Notes: generated by a model from the sequence alone, not told the origin. DNA of 64,000 nt from REEB481 sp964586595 (GCA_964586595.1 CAZPHB010000012.1:1-64000), one strand, 5' to 3'. Shown: positions 8,604-17,680, numbered from the stretch's first letter. A program made the numbers and translations.

Positions 8604-11600
8604 TTATAATTTCTGAATTTCTTTAAATAACGGCGCCCTGTTTTGTTCTACTTTCTGTGAAAACTGCTTCCACGGGCCCTGAAAGAATGCGTTCAGCCGC
8701 AGGCAAATTTTATCTGTTTCTTCAGCAGCAATGCGCACTGCATCCAATGCGTTGCGGCCGGGAAAAGTAGCCGCATTTACGCTGTAGCCATAGGCATCAT
8801 ACAGCAGGTTGTTCAAACGCACGGTCACATCTTCGTAGCCGCGAATATCTGCAGGGAGCATAAACAGGGCTTTAAATTGTTGTAAACTGTCCTGAAGCTT
8901 CTTGCCTTCTTTTTGGAGCTGACTCTTCAGGCTGTCGCTGGCAAAATTCATCGCTTCGCGGGTAAGTGACAGCGATTTCTCGGCACTTTTGATGGCTTCG
9001 TATGCTTCAAAAGCCCTGGTGGTAACGGCTGCAAACCGGCGGTACAAGGCCATGCTCGAATCATAAGCTTGGCGCTGGAAGGGTTTGCGCGGATCCTCGA
9101 GAACCGTGCACCAAGAAGAATCCTGATGTTTTCCATACTGGAGTACCAACTTGTATTTGCCCGGTGCCACACGTGGACCTTCGGGCAGGTCGGCATCCGG
9201 ATCTGTTTTCCCTTCTGAAGGAAAACGTACCCCATCGCTGACAAAGCGCCACTGGCTGCGGTAAAAACCACTGCTGTCCACGGTAAAGCGATGTGTTCGG
9301 ATTTTTTGACCCTGTTCGTTGAACACGGTGCCTGTGATTTTGATTTTTTCCTCCTGATCGGCGCTGGTCTTCTTCACGTAGAAGGAAAGCTGCGCACCTG
9401 CCTTCTTGTTGGCACCCTCCCAGAAACCGTTGGCGGGGAAGCGGATGCCCTCAGGCTGGTTGTAGGCGGCCCGCACGGCAGACTGCACGGGGAAGAGCGT
9501 CAGCGCCTGCTCCTGTGGTTTCTTCGTTCCGGAAACTACTGCACGCAGCGGCGTGATGTCGTCCAACACCCAAATGGCCCTTCCGAAGGTGCCAATCACG
9601 AGGTCGTGTTCGCGGGGATGAACTTTCAGGTCGCTTACCGGAACAGCAGGAAAATGCTGGTTGAATCGGTTCCAGGTATTGCCTTCATCAGTGCTGATCC
9701 AAAGCCCTTGTTCGGTGCCCAGAAATACAAGTTTGGGTTCAACAGCATCTTGCCATACGCTGAGGCAATGACCCTGTACTTTTTTCGGGTCGGCCATGCG
9801 CTTCCAGGTATTGCCGTAATCGGCGGTGTAATACAGGTAAGGATCCCAGTCGTTGCGGCGATAGTTGTTGGCCACCACCCAGGCAACGCCGGGTTTGGTA
9901 TGACCTGATTGCACGTACGGAATCCATGAACCCACGGGAAGTCCGGGCAATTTGCTGCTCAGGTTGGACCAGGTTTTTCCGCCATCGCGGGTGAGTTGCA
10001 GGTTTCCATCGTCGGTGGCAACCCAGATGAGGCCTTTTTCCAGTTTGCTGGGTTCGATGGCCAGGATGGTACAATGGTTTTCGGCATTGGTGGCATCAAC
10101 GGTAAGACCGCCGCTTTGTGCCTGATGCTGTTTCGACGTATCGTTGGTGGTAAGGTCGGGAGAAATGATGGACCAGCCGGCCCCGCGGTTGCTGCTGTAA
10201 TGCAAGTATTGACTTCCGTAATACACGCCATCGGGATTAAACGGATCCAGTGCCAGTCCTGCATTCCAGTTGAAGCGGAGCTTCTTCCCTTCGGGATGAA
10301 CGGGTTTGATGCCAAAGGTTTCGTGGGTCTTCATGTTGTAGAAGGCTAGCTCTCCGCCCTGCGCCATGGCGTAGCCTTTGGTGCCGTCGCCTGAATAAGG
10401 TGCTACATCGAAGCCGTCGCCGAAGAACAGTTCCTGCCAGTAGCTGTTGCGGATGCCTCCGTATTTCCACACATAAGCCGGACCACGCCAGCTGCCGTTG
10501 TCCTGCAGGCCGCCATAAATGTTGTAAGGTGTATCGTTGTCGATGGAAACATGGTAAAACTGGCCTATGGGCAGATTCTCCACAAAACGCCAGGTTTTTC
10601 CGCCGTCGTAAGAGAAATTCAATCCACCATCGTTGCCATTGATCAGGTGATGCGGGTTGTTGGGGTGGATGAAGAAGGCGTGGTGGTCGGGATGCACATC
10701 ATTCCAGTTCACCATCACCTGCCATGTTTTGCCACCGTCTTCGCTCTTGGAAATCTGACTCCACAAACTGTAGATGCGGTTTTCATTTTGTGGATCGCAA
10801 TAAATTTCGTTGTAGTAAAAAGGTCTGTTTCCCATGGTTTCTGAGGAAGACACTTTCTGCCATTGATAACCGCCATCGGTACTGCGGAAGAACTCCAGAT
10901 TTTTGCTTTCCACGATGGCATAAACGATGTTCGGTTTGCTTTTGGAAATGGCCAGGCCAATGCGGCCGAGTTCGCCTTTAGGCAATCCGTCTTTGTCTGT
11001 TCGTTTCGTCCACGTTTTGCCTCCGTCAAGGGTAACAAACAATCCGCTGCCCGGTCCACCGCTGCGGAAGGTCCAGGGCTGGCGTCGGTAATCCCACATG
11101 GCGGCGAACAGTTTATCGGGATTGGAAGGATCTGCGATGAGTTCAGCGCAGCCGCTGCTGCTGTTGGTGAAGAGGATGCGCGACCAGGTTTTACCGCCGT
11201 CGGTGGTTTTATATACGCCGCGTTCTTCGCTGCTGCCCCAGGCTGTGCCATGGGCGGCAACATACAGGATGTCGGGATTGTCGCGGTGGATGATGATGCG
11301 GTGGATGGTGCGTGTGAGTTCCAGCCCCATGCGCGTCCAGCTTCGGCCACCGTCGATGCTTTTATAGATGCCGTTGCCACTGTTGTGGGAGTTGCGCGGA
11401 TTTCCTTCGCCGGTACCGGCCCAAATCACCGCGGGATTATTCTGTTGGATGGCCACGGCGCCGATGCTGCCCACATGTTGTTTGTCGAACAATGGCTGCC
11501 ATTCCAGTCCGCCATCATCGCTGCGCCACACGCCACCGCTTGCCGTGCCAATAACGATGCGTTCGGGATGCGCATGCTCCACGTCAATGGAAGTCACACG

Positions 11601-11723
11601 GCCACTCATGCCTGAGGGCCCAATGTTTCTGGGTTTCAGGTTGTTCAGGATCACAGACTCAGGCGTTTGTGCAAGCACATTGCCCAAGAGCAATGCCGAG
11701 ATGAGGTACAAAGACTTTTTCAT
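8604..11723 (-). CDS. exported BNR/Asp-box beta-propeller protein
   Basis: A 1039-residue secreted protein with signal peptide MKKSLYLISALLLGNVLAQ. About eleven Asp-box motifs of the form S/T-x-D-G-G-x-x-W are spread over residues ~50-720 (for example DDGGLEW, IDGGRSW, TDGGKTW, LDGGKTW), predicting two stacked sortilin/VPS10-like beta-propellers. The C-terminal ~300 residues contain a beta-rich domain and a Lys/Gln/Leu-rich helical tail. Relatives are loosely called glycosyl hydrolase BNR-repeat proteins, but I see no sialidase catalytic set, so enzymatic activity is not supported. I chose the ATG at 11723 because it opens the signal peptide; a promoter box lies 9 bp upstream. It heads the efflux operon. 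Confidence 0.83.
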   Translation of the reverse strand: MKKSLYLISALLLGNVLAQTPESVILNNLKPRNIGPSGMSGRVTSIDVEHAHPERIVIGTASGGVWRSDDGGLEWQPLFDKQHVGSIGAVAIQQNNPAVIWAGTGEGNPRNSHNSGNGIYKSIDGGRSWTRMGLELTRTIHRIIIHRDNPDILYVAAHGTAWGSSEERGVYKTTDGGKTWSRILFTNSSSGCAELIADPSNPDKLFAAMWDYRRQPWTFRSGGPGSGLFVTLDGGKTWTKRTDKDGLPKGELGRIGLAISKSKPNIVYAIVESKNLEFFRSTDGGYQWQKVSSSETMGNRPFYYNEIYCDPQNENRIYSLWSQISKSEDGGKTWQVMVNWNDVHPDHHAFFIHPNNPHHLINGNDGGLNFSYDGGKTWRFVENLPIGQFYHVSIDNDTPYNIYGGLQDNGSWRGPAYVWKYGGIRNSYWQELFFGDGFDVAPYSGDGTKGYAMAQGGELAFYNMKTHETFGIKPVHPEGKKLRFNWNAGLALDPFNPDGVYYGSQYLHYSSNRGAGWSIISPDLTTNDTSKQHQAQSGGLTVDATNAENHCTILAIEPSKLEKGLIWVATDDGNLQLTRDGGKTWSNLSSKLPGLPVGSWIPYVQSGHTKPGVAWVVANNYRRNDWDPYLYYTADYGNTWKRMADPKKVQGHCLSVWQDAVEPKLVFLGTEQGLWISTDEGNTWNRFNQHFPAVPVSDLKVHPREHDLVIGTFGRAIWVLDDITPLRAVVSGTKKPQEQALTLFPVQSAVRAAYNQPEGIRFPANGFWEGANKKAGAQLSFYVKKTSADQEEKIKITGTVFNEQGQKIRTHRFTVDSSGFYRSQWRFVSDGVRFPSEGKTDPDADLPEGPRVAPGKYKLVLQYGKHQDSSWCTVLEDPRKPFQRQAYDSSMALYRRFAAVTTRAFEAYEAIKSAEKSLSLTREAMNFASDSLKSQLQKEGKKLQDSLQQFKALFMLPADIRGYEDVTVRLNNLLYDAYGYSVNAATFPGRNALDAVRIAAEETDKICLRLNAFFQGPWKQFSQKVEQNRAPLFKEIQKL

Positions 11724-11732
11724 GTGCAGATA

Positions 11733-11766
11733 CAAAGATATTGGCGCGCAGGACTGCGCACACAAA
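11733..11766 (-). promoter_or_regulatory. promoter for BNR-efflux operon
   Basis: On the minus strand a TTTG (11766-11763) is followed after 22 bp by TATCTTTG (11740-11733), a full match to the Bacteroidota -33 TTG / -7 TAnnTTTG promoter. The -7 box ends 9 nt before the ATG at 11723, so the leader would be very short. Confidence 0.6.
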
Positions 11767-11773
11767 ATGATAT

Positions 11774-12208
11774 TCACCCTTGATTGATTGCGCGGGCGGT
11801 TTGCAGGCGATCGGCGGCCGTATAGGTCAGCCAGCCAATGGGACCTGCCATCAGCACCAGAATTTGAACCGGAACCACCCAAAGTTTGGCGTATCCTTTA
11901 TGATGTGCTTCCAGACCGATGCGGGCACCAATCAACAAGTCAAAGCAGAGGTAATGCAGCCAGCCGGCAAGCAGCAGGGCTTCATTGGAGAAGAGTTGTT
12001 TTACTTCTTCCAAAGAGCCAAATCCGCCGGAGGCTTCGCTGCTGAATCGGCTGATGAGGTAGCCATAGGCCAGTGCCAGCAAGGCCGGCACAAGACCTTT
12101 ATGCACCAAGGTTCGGGTGAATGGCGCAGCGGGGAAAAAGAGCGCGGGTACCCATCCACACATGGCCAGCAGGCCGGCCCAGGCAAAGATTTGTTCGAAC
12201 TCAGTCAT
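11774..12208 (-). CDS. ABA4-like (DUF4281) membrane protein
   Basis: A 144-residue integral membrane protein with four hydrophobic segments (about 5-28, 38-55, 75-95, 106-130). The motif LHYLCFDLLIGARIG in the third segment is the hallmark of the ABA4-like/DUF4281 family. The plant member ABA4 is needed for neoxanthin formation; bacterial members have no established biochemical role, and one in this window has no carotenoid genes around it. Its start overlaps the end of the upstream dehydrogenase gene by 8 bp, so the two are probably co-expressed. Family membership is clear, function is not. Confidence 0.78.
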   Translation of the reverse strand: MTEFEQIFAWAGLLAMCGWVPALFFPAAPFTRTLVHKGLVPALLALAYGYLISRFSSEASGGFGSLEEVKQLFSNEALLLAGWLHYLCFDLLIGARIGLEAHHKGYAKLWVVPVQILVLMAGPIGWLTYTAADRLQTARAINQG

Positions 12209-13001
12209 GTTGCGGTTTCATAAAATACTTGGCAACCTTTGGTGCAATGTATCTGGGTGTAAGGCGGATGCTGAAGGCCATCAGCGCATTCATCCAGCCA
12301 TGCATTACGGTAGTTCTTCCATTCATCATGGCCCGAAAAGCCTTTGATGCAACCTGTTCGGTGGGCATCAACCCGAGGCTCATGATGCGGCTGCGGTTGG
12401 AACCTGCACGGGCATGAAACCCGGTATCTGTGGGACCGGGGCAAGAAACGGTGGCGCTAACTCCGCTGCCCCGAAGTTCTTCCTGCAGGGCTTCGGTGAA
12501 ACTGAGCACATAGGCTTTGCTGGCCGCATACACATTAAAAAACGGCGAAGGTTGGAACGCTCCGGTAGAAGCAATGTTCAGGATGCGGCCAAAGCCGCGC
12601 TGCACCATCCCTTGGGCGCATACATGGGTGAGTCGGCTCAAGGCCAGGATGTTCAGGTTGAGCATTTCCTGCTGCAGCTGCCATGGGCGGTCATGGAAAT
12701 ATCCGGTGTCGCCGAAACCGGCATTGTTCACCAGGAAGTCGATATGCAAGTCCTGCAGCACCGGAACCAATTGTTCGAGTGCTTCCGGATTGGAAAGATC
12801 CACTGCATAGCTCACTGCTTCCACACCGTAACGGGTAGTCAGTTCGGCGCAGATCTGATTCAGCTTATCGGCAGAACGCGCCACCAGGATGACGTCGTTT
12901 CCCTGTGCTGCGAACAGCTTGGCAAATTCCAGCCCCAGTCCGCCGGACGCTCCGGTGATCAGGGCGATGCCTGCCTTGGTTTTACCTGCATTGATTCCCA
13001 T
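12201..13001 (-). CDS. short-chain dehydrogenase/reductase (classical SDR)
   Basis: A 266-residue Rossmann-fold oxidoreductase. It has the cofactor loop TGASGGLG (residues 16-23), the VNNAG motif (91-95) and the catalytic triad Ser145, Tyr158 and Lys162 (YAASK). Arg42 after strand 2 (VARSADK) favours NADP(H). The layout and the FFNVYAASKAYV segment resemble the DltE/YqjQ-like group of SDRs; the substrate is unknown. I chose the ATG at 13001 because upstream in-frame sequence is cysteine-rich non-homologous sequence. The last 8 bp overlap the start of the DUF4281 gene. Confidence 0.85.
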   Translation of the reverse strand: MGINAGKTKAGIALITGASGGLGLEFAKLFAAQGNDVILVARSADKLNQICAELTTRYGVEAVSYAVDLSNPEALEQLVPVLQDLHIDFLVNNAGFGDTGYFHDRPWQLQQEMLNLNILALSRLTHVCAQGMVQRGFGRILNIASTGAFQPSPFFNVYAASKAYVLSFTEALQEELRGSGVSATVSCPGPTDTGFHARAGSNRSRIMSLGLMPTEQVASKAFRAMMNGRTTVMHGWMNALMAFSIRLTPRYIAPKVAKYFMKPQHD

Positions 13002-13110
13002 GTTTCTTATGATGTGAAAAACGGACGTAAACGTACAATGTTTGCACGAACTGCACAAAACCGGCCAAAACCATGTGCATTGCTTACAGATGGCGCCATC
13101 AGATGCTTCC

Positions 13111-13974
13111 TCAGCCAATCATCAGGCTGCGCATGCTGATGCTGCCCATGGTCACCTGTTCATTGAACCAGCAAAGAGGTTCCGAATCATCTTTCAATCC
13201 CAGCACATATAGCAGTGGCAGGTAATGTTCGGCGGTAGGAACGGAAAGCTGTGCCATCAGTCCTTTTTTTTGGTAATCAACCAGAGCTTGCATATCGCCT
13301 GTCTGAATTTGATCCCTGCACCACAGGTCGAACTCCTGAGCCCAGTCGTAGGCGCCATCTGACCATTGCATGCGGCCCAGGTTGTGCACCATATTTCCGC
13401 TGCCGATGATGAGCACACCCTGGTTGCGCAAGGCCGACAATTCTTTGCCAATTTCGAAGTGGCGCGCCGGTGAGGCGTTCATGTCGAGGCTCAGTTGATA
13501 TACCGGGATATCGGCCATGGGAAACATGGGCAGCAAAACACTCCAGGTGCCGTGGTCGAGGCCCCAGTCCAAATCCTGCATCACCCTGGCGCTGGTCACC
13601 AGATCTGCCGTTTGCTGCGCGAGTTTTGGCGCACCCGGTGCGGGATATTTGGCATCGTACAGCGCCTGCGGGAAGCCGTAGAAATCATATATGGTTTTGG
13701 GAAGCTCCATGGCGGTAACGCGCGTTCCGGGTGTCATCCAGTGTGCAGAAACGCAAAGGATGGCTTTGGGCGTGGGGAGTTCGCGCCCCAGGCGCTGCCA
13801 TTCCTGATGAAATACATTCTGTTCGATGGCATTCATTGGACTTCCGTGTCCGATAAACAGGGCAGGCATGCGCTTTACAGGCTCTGTTTCAGGGTTCATA
13901 TTCATCATGGATGTTGTGGTCATAAGCCCTAATCCGGCAAGGCTGCTTTGTTGAATAAAACTCCGGCGCTTCAT
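13111..13974 (-). CDS. extradiol dioxygenase (YgiD/DODA family) with Tat-like signal
   Basis: A 287-residue member of the class III extradiol ring-cleavage dioxygenases annotated as 4,5-DOPA dioxygenase. Conserved histidines that would hold the metal or act in catalysis are visible: His43 (GHGSPMNA), His78 (SAHW), His141 (DHGTWSVL), His197 (MVHNLG) and His250 (AEHYLPL). Unlike E. coli YgiD, it begins with a twin-arginine signal (MKRRSFIQQ) and a weakly hydrophobic stretch to about residue 25, suggesting folded export to the periplasm. It stands alone between the SDR and DsbA-like genes, both more than 50 bp away. The natural aromatic substrate is unknown. Confidence 0.83.
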   Translation of the reverse strand: MKRRSFIQQSSLAGLGLMTTTSMMNMNPETEPVKRMPALFIGHGSPMNAIEQNVFHQEWQRLGRELPTPKAILCVSAHWMTPGTRVTAMELPKTIYDFYGFPQALYDAKYPAPGAPKLAQQTADLVTSARVMQDLDWGLDHGTWSVLLPMFPMADIPVYQLSLDMNASPARHFEIGKELSALRNQGVLIIGSGNMVHNLGRMQWSDGAYDWAQEFDLWCRDQIQTGDMQALVDYQKKGLMAQLSVPTAEHYLPLLYVLGLKDDSEPLCWFNEQVTMGSISMRSLMIG

Positions 13975-14029
13975 CGTTAGGTGCTGTGTTTTAAAACAAT
14001 TTCATAGCCATTAAATCTGCGCCGGACGG

Positions 14030-14716
14030 TTATTCTGCGCCTGTGAACGAATGCAGGGTTTCAGCCAAAGTTGGGAACGGCGTATATCCGCGTGCCAGCA
14101 TGTAGAACTTTCCTTGCTTCAGCCCAATCAGTGCCGGAAAACCACTGATGCCCAGTTCCTGAGTGAACTGAAACTCTGTTTGGGTATTGTACTGGTTGAC
14201 TTCGCTGTTCAATTCCTGTTCAAGCGCATGCGCATCGCCGCCCAGCTGCGCCGCCAGTTGCGGATATAATTCCGGCTCATTCACGGGTTCGGCATCCACA
14301 AAAATGGCTTTTTGCATGGCTGATGCGTATTCCAGCTGTCGCTCGGGAAATTGATTCTTCCAGGCACTCAGCGCGCGGGAAGGCAACAGCGAATCGTACA
14401 CCCGGGTTCCTTCGCGCAACACTTCTTTATAAGCTTCACCCATGGTCACTCCGGTCATGGATTCCAGACGTGGCAGGGCCTGAAGGATGTAATCGGCCAT
14501 AGTTCCAATGGGCTGCGCACGCTCGCCCAGAATCATGCCTCCGCTGATGACCTCAATCTTAACGTGCGCATTGGCAAAGCGTTCCTGCACCTGGCGCATC
14601 ACAGGAGAGCATCCATAGCACCATCCGCACAAAGCATCGTACACGTAGTACAGCGTGATGCCGTGATCGGGCGTTTGTCCCTGGGTTGCCAGCGGCACTT
14701 CTTTTAATATGGCCAT
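14030..14716 (-). CDS. DsbA/FrnE-family thioredoxin-fold protein
   Basis: A 228-residue protein of the DsbA-like 2-hydroxychromene isomerase/FrnE group. The active-site motif is C30-G-W-C33 with an additional Cys36 (CGWCYGC), followed by the long helical insertion and a cis-proline region GISGFPALI (~190) typical of DsbA folds. No signal peptide is seen, so it is probably a cytoplasmic dithiol/disulfide oxidoreductase, as for FrnE-type proteins. The gene sits 22 bp from the next SDR gene on the same strand and may share its transcript. Function beyond thiol redox chemistry is not known. Confidence 0.82.
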   Translation of the reverse strand: MAILKEVPLATQGQTPDHGITLYYVYDALCGWCYGCSPVMRQVQERFANAHVKIEVISGGMILGERAQPIGTMADYILQALPRLESMTGVTMGEAYKEVLREGTRVYDSLLPSRALSAWKNQFPERQLEYASAMQKAIFVDAEPVNEPELYPQLAAQLGGDAHALEQELNSEVNQYNTQTEFQFTQELGISGFPALIGLKQGKFYMLARGYTPFPTLAETLHSFTGAE

Positions 14717-14738
14717 AGCTTAGAAACAGCCTGCGCGC

Positions 14739-15458
14739 TTAGTTGTTGGCAGCCTTCGGACCTTTTGGCTGCAATGGCCTGATTTCCAGGTTCACCGTAT
14801 GGAAGTTCTTGGGCATTTGAAGGAAGTTGAGGATGGCATACGCCACATCCTCCGGATCCAACATGTAGTCGTGGGGCTTGATGGACGGGCTGTTGCGGAA
14901 GAAGTCGGTTTTCACGCTGCCCGGATAAACACAGGTAACGCGGATGCCTTCATCGCGCACTTCTTTATACAGCGCGTCGCTGAAGCCGCGCACCGCAAAT
15001 TTGGTGGCGCAATAGGCCGAAACCTGTTGATAGCCTTCGAGCCCGGCGATGCTGGAAATATTCACGATTTGTCCGTACTGGCGTTCCTTCATGCCGGGCA
15101 GTACCATGCGCGTGCAGTAAAAAACGCCGTTTACATTGGTGGCAAAGAGTTCATCCCATTGTTCCAGCGGCAAGCTTTCGCAGAAGCCGAAATAGCCGAG
15201 GCCGGCGTTGTTCACCAGTACATCAACTTTACCGTTCTGTTCCTGAAAAATCTGTGCGAACACTGTTTCCACAGCGGCAGCACTGCGCACATCGCAGGTG
15301 ATAAAATGGAAGTGTTCGTGGTTCAGGTCGGGTGCGTTCCGTCCCAAACCATACACGATGGCACCTTTGTCCAACAATTGCGTGCACAAATGAAGGCCGA
15401 TGCCTTTGCTCACGCCGGTAATTACGGCTACCTGTCCTGCTAAGTTGATGGAATTCAT
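14739..15458 (-). CDS. short-chain dehydrogenase/reductase
   Basis: A 239-residue classical SDR. The cofactor loop is TGVSKGIG (14-21), with NNAG at 83-86 and the catalytic Ser136, Tyr149 and Lys153 (YCATK). LGRN after strand 2 suggests NADP(H). The C-terminus is short and has no added domain. A near-consensus -7 box (TAATTTCG) lies 4 bp before the ATG, so this is likely the head of a unit that continues into the DsbA-like gene 22 bp downstream. It resembles the family of small 3-oxoacyl-ACP-reductase-like SDRs, but the substrate cannot be assigned. Confidence 0.85.
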   Translation of the reverse strand: MNSINLAGQVAVITGVSKGIGLHLCTQLLDKGAIVYGLGRNAPDLNHEHFHFITCDVRSAAAVETVFAQIFQEQNGKVDVLVNNAGLGYFGFCESLPLEQWDELFATNVNGVFYCTRMVLPGMKERQYGQIVNISSIAGLEGYQQVSAYCATKFAVRGFSDALYKEVRDEGIRVTCVYPGSVKTDFFRNSPSIKPHDYMLDPEDVAYAILNFLQMPKNFHTVNLEIRPLQPKGPKAANN

Positions 15459-15552
15459 GCGGCGAAATTAAGGCTTGTGCTGCCGGCATAGCGATGCAGA
15501 CGCAAGATCCCCGCAAAACAAGCCACCCTTGCGTTGGAACCAGGAATTAAGT

Positions 15553-16731
15553 TCAGCGCGAAACAGACATCTTCACCGGCAACCTGAACGATCCGTATGA
15601 AGGGCGGTTATGAGCAATGGTCGGCTCCCATTGCCAGTCAATCAGGCGCATCACCCGCAACACTTCAGCTTCAAAGCCATATCCTCTTGGGCCATCCATC
15701 TGGCAGATCTCCAAATGATCCACACGGCCATCTGGTGTGATGGTGAAACAAACCATCACCAAGGCTCCCTTCCCGGCTTCACGGGCCGCTTCGGGGTATT
15801 CCACCAAATCTGTAATCTTATTATAGTATTGCTGCAATCCACCTTTTGCCGAAGCTCTGGTATAAGCGCGGGCGGAATCAAACGGAACGGGTTTCCCCTC
15901 GGTATTGTAATGCTGCACATGCAGCAGACGTTCCTTGCCCTGGCTCGAGTCGGCGGAAGCAAATCGTTCGTAAGAGGCCAGTTTCCCGTTGGCGTGGTAG
16001 AAGTACCAGCTTCCTACCCTGTTTCCGTTGTGGTAGGTGCCATATTCGAAAACTTGACGTGCTTCGGTATAGCGCACCCATTGACCATGCTTCTGGCCGT
16101 TTTTATAGTTGGCCGCATACAACAGCCGTCCCTTATCGTCGTAGTTCTGGAAAGGACCGTCCAGCGTATCATTTCGGTACGTACGACGTTTCACCAGCAC
16201 GCCCGATTCGCTGAAATACAGATGTTCCCCGTTGTTTTTCCCGTCAACATAAGCACCCCTGAAACGAATATTTCCGTTGTCATACATGGCCTGCCAGCGA
16301 CCCACGGCCTGGCCATTGCGGTATTGACCCAGACTGTAGGCAGGCAATTCTGAGTTGCGCTCGTACCATTTTCCGTGCTTCCGTCCTTTTTTGAAATTAC
16401 CGGAATCCAGCAACCGGCCTTGTGGGTTATAGGATACCCAGGACCCCTGCCGGAAGCTGTCGGGAACAAACTCCGGACGTAAACGGCTGTAATGTGCGCG
16501 GATGTGCAGGTTGCCGTTCAGATAACGCACGGTGCGGAGGTAGGATTTCTCTTTTACCTGCGACCATGTTTCGATGTACACGGCCTTTTTCTTCTTTACC
16601 TCTCGGTATTCCTGATCCAGCCAGTAAACCTTTTGTTTCTGCGCAGCAAGAGCCAGCGGCAGGAACAGCAGCAGCGCTGCAGTGGCTTTATTTCGAAAAG
16701 CCTGCAAAAGATTTCCCATGCGCTTCTTCAT
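15553..16731 (-). CDS. MORN-repeat protein with TonB C-terminal domain
   Basis: A 392-residue protein with three parts: an N-terminal signal peptide (residues ~5-31, ending LALAAQ); a middle region of about six YwqK/MORN_2-like repeats with G-x-W-x-x-Y and N-G-x pattern (for example GSWVSYNPQGRL, GKWYERN, GEHLYFSESG, GQWVRYTE, GSWYFYHANGKL); and a TonB_C domain (~305-390) with YPEAAREAGKGALV and FTITPDGRV. Such proteins are labelled energy transducer TonB, but here the anchor is a cleavable-looking signal and no proline-rich spacer is present. The first ATG (16731) overlaps the upstream decarboxylase gene by 44 bp; an ATG at 16719 is also possible. Role unknown, probably in the envelope. Confidence 0.75.
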   Translation of the reverse strand: MKKRMGNLLQAFRNKATAALLLFLPLALAAQKQKVYWLDQEYREVKKKKAVYIETWSQVKEKSYLRTVRYLNGNLHIRAHYSRLRPEFVPDSFRQGSWVSYNPQGRLLDSGNFKKGRKHGKWYERNSELPAYSLGQYRNGQAVGRWQAMYDNGNIRFRGAYVDGKNNGEHLYFSESGVLVKRRTYRNDTLDGPFQNYDDKGRLLYAANYKNGQKHGQWVRYTEARQVFEYGTYHNGNRVGSWYFYHANGKLASYERFASADSSQGKERLLHVQHYNTEGKPVPFDSARAYTRASAKGGLQQYYNKITDLVEYPEAAREAGKGALVMVCFTITPDGRVDHLEICQMDGPRGYGFEAEVLRVMRLIDWQWEPTIAHNRPSYGSFRLPVKMSVSR

Positions 16732-17680
16732 ACAAACGCTCTTTTGGCAGCGAACGGAAATAGTCGTAGGTAATCTTCAAACCTTCTGATCGGTGCACTT
16801 TAGGTTCCCAGCCCAGGATTTGCCGCGCCCGGGTGATGTCCGGCTGACGCTGCTTGGGGTCGTCGGTGGGCAGGGGTTTATAAATTACCTTCTGGCTGGT
16901 TCCGGTGAGGCGAATGATTTCTTCGGCAAACTGGCTGATGGTGATTTCGTCGGGGTTGCCCACGTTCACAGGTTGCACACAATCGGAATGAAGCAGGCGG
17001 TAGATTCCTTCCACCAGGTCATCTACATAGCAGAAGCTGCGGGTTTGACTTCCATCGCCGAACACCGTGAGGTCTTCACCGCGCAGTGCCTGTCCGATGA
17101 AGGCGGGCAATACACGACCGTCGTTCAGGCGCATGCGTGGGCCATACGTGTTGAAGATGCGCACGATGCGTGTATCCACGCCGTGGTAGGTATGGTAGGC
17201 CATGGTGATGGCTTCCTGGAAGCGCTTCGCTTCGTCATAAACGCCGCGAGGTCCAACAGGATTTACGTTGCCCCAGTAATCTTCATTTTGCGGGTGTACC
17301 AAAGGATCGCCGTACACTTCGCTGGTGCTGGCTACCATGATGGTGGCCTTTTTGGCGCGCGCCAATCCAAGCAGATTGTGCGTTCCCAAGCTGCCCACTT
17401 TAAGCGTTTGAATGGGGATTTTGAGGTAATCTATCGGACTGGCCGGACTGGCAAAATGCAGGATGTAGTGCAGTTCTCCGGGCACATGCACGAACTTGCT
17501 TACGTCGTGGTTGTAGAATTCAAACTGTTCCAAACGAAACAGGTGTTCGATGTTCCGCAGGTCGCCGGTAATCAGGTTATCCATGCCAATCACGTGGTAT
17601 CCTTCGCGGATAAAGCGGTCGCAGAGGTGTGATCCGAGGAATCCTGCTGCACCTGTTATAAGTACTCGTTTGCGTTCCAT
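16688..17680 (-). CDS. UDP-glucuronate decarboxylase (UDP-xylose synthase)
   Basis: A 330-residue extended SDR that converts UDP-glucuronate to UDP-xylose through a 4-keto intermediate, using bound NAD+. It has GAAGFLG (10-16), the family segment HFASPASPIDY, the catalytic Tyr148-x-x-x-Lys152 in YDEAKR, the arginine-rich RIFNTYGPRM and the SFCYVDDLV segment. Length and motifs match bacterial and plant UXS rather than epimerases. The UDP-glucose dehydrogenase that makes its substrate ends 11 bp upstream, so the two genes form a pathway. UDP-xylose would feed a surface glycan. The 3' end overlaps the MORN/TonB gene. Confidence 0.92.
   Translation of the reverse strand: MERKRVLITGAAGFLGSHLCDRFIREGYHVIGMDNLITGDLRNIEHLFRLEQFEFYNHDVSKFVHVPGELHYILHFASPASPIDYLKIPIQTLKVGSLGTHNLLGLARAKKATIMVASTSEVYGDPLVHPQNEDYWGNVNPVGPRGVYDEAKRFQEAITMAYHTYHGVDTRIVRIFNTYGPRMRLNDGRVLPAFIGQALRGEDLTVFGDGSQTRSFCYVDDLVEGIYRLLHSDCVQPVNVGNPDEITISQFAEEIIRLTGTSQKVIYKPLPTDDPKQRQPDITRARQILGWEPKVHRSEGLKITYDYFRSLPKERLYEEAHGKSFAGFSK

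Noticed and set aside
13089..13100. Palindrome GATGGCGCCATC after the extradiol dioxygenase gene as a terminator
   Set aside because: No T tract follows on the minus strand, and a perfect palindrome leaves no loop; may be an incidental or protein-binding site.
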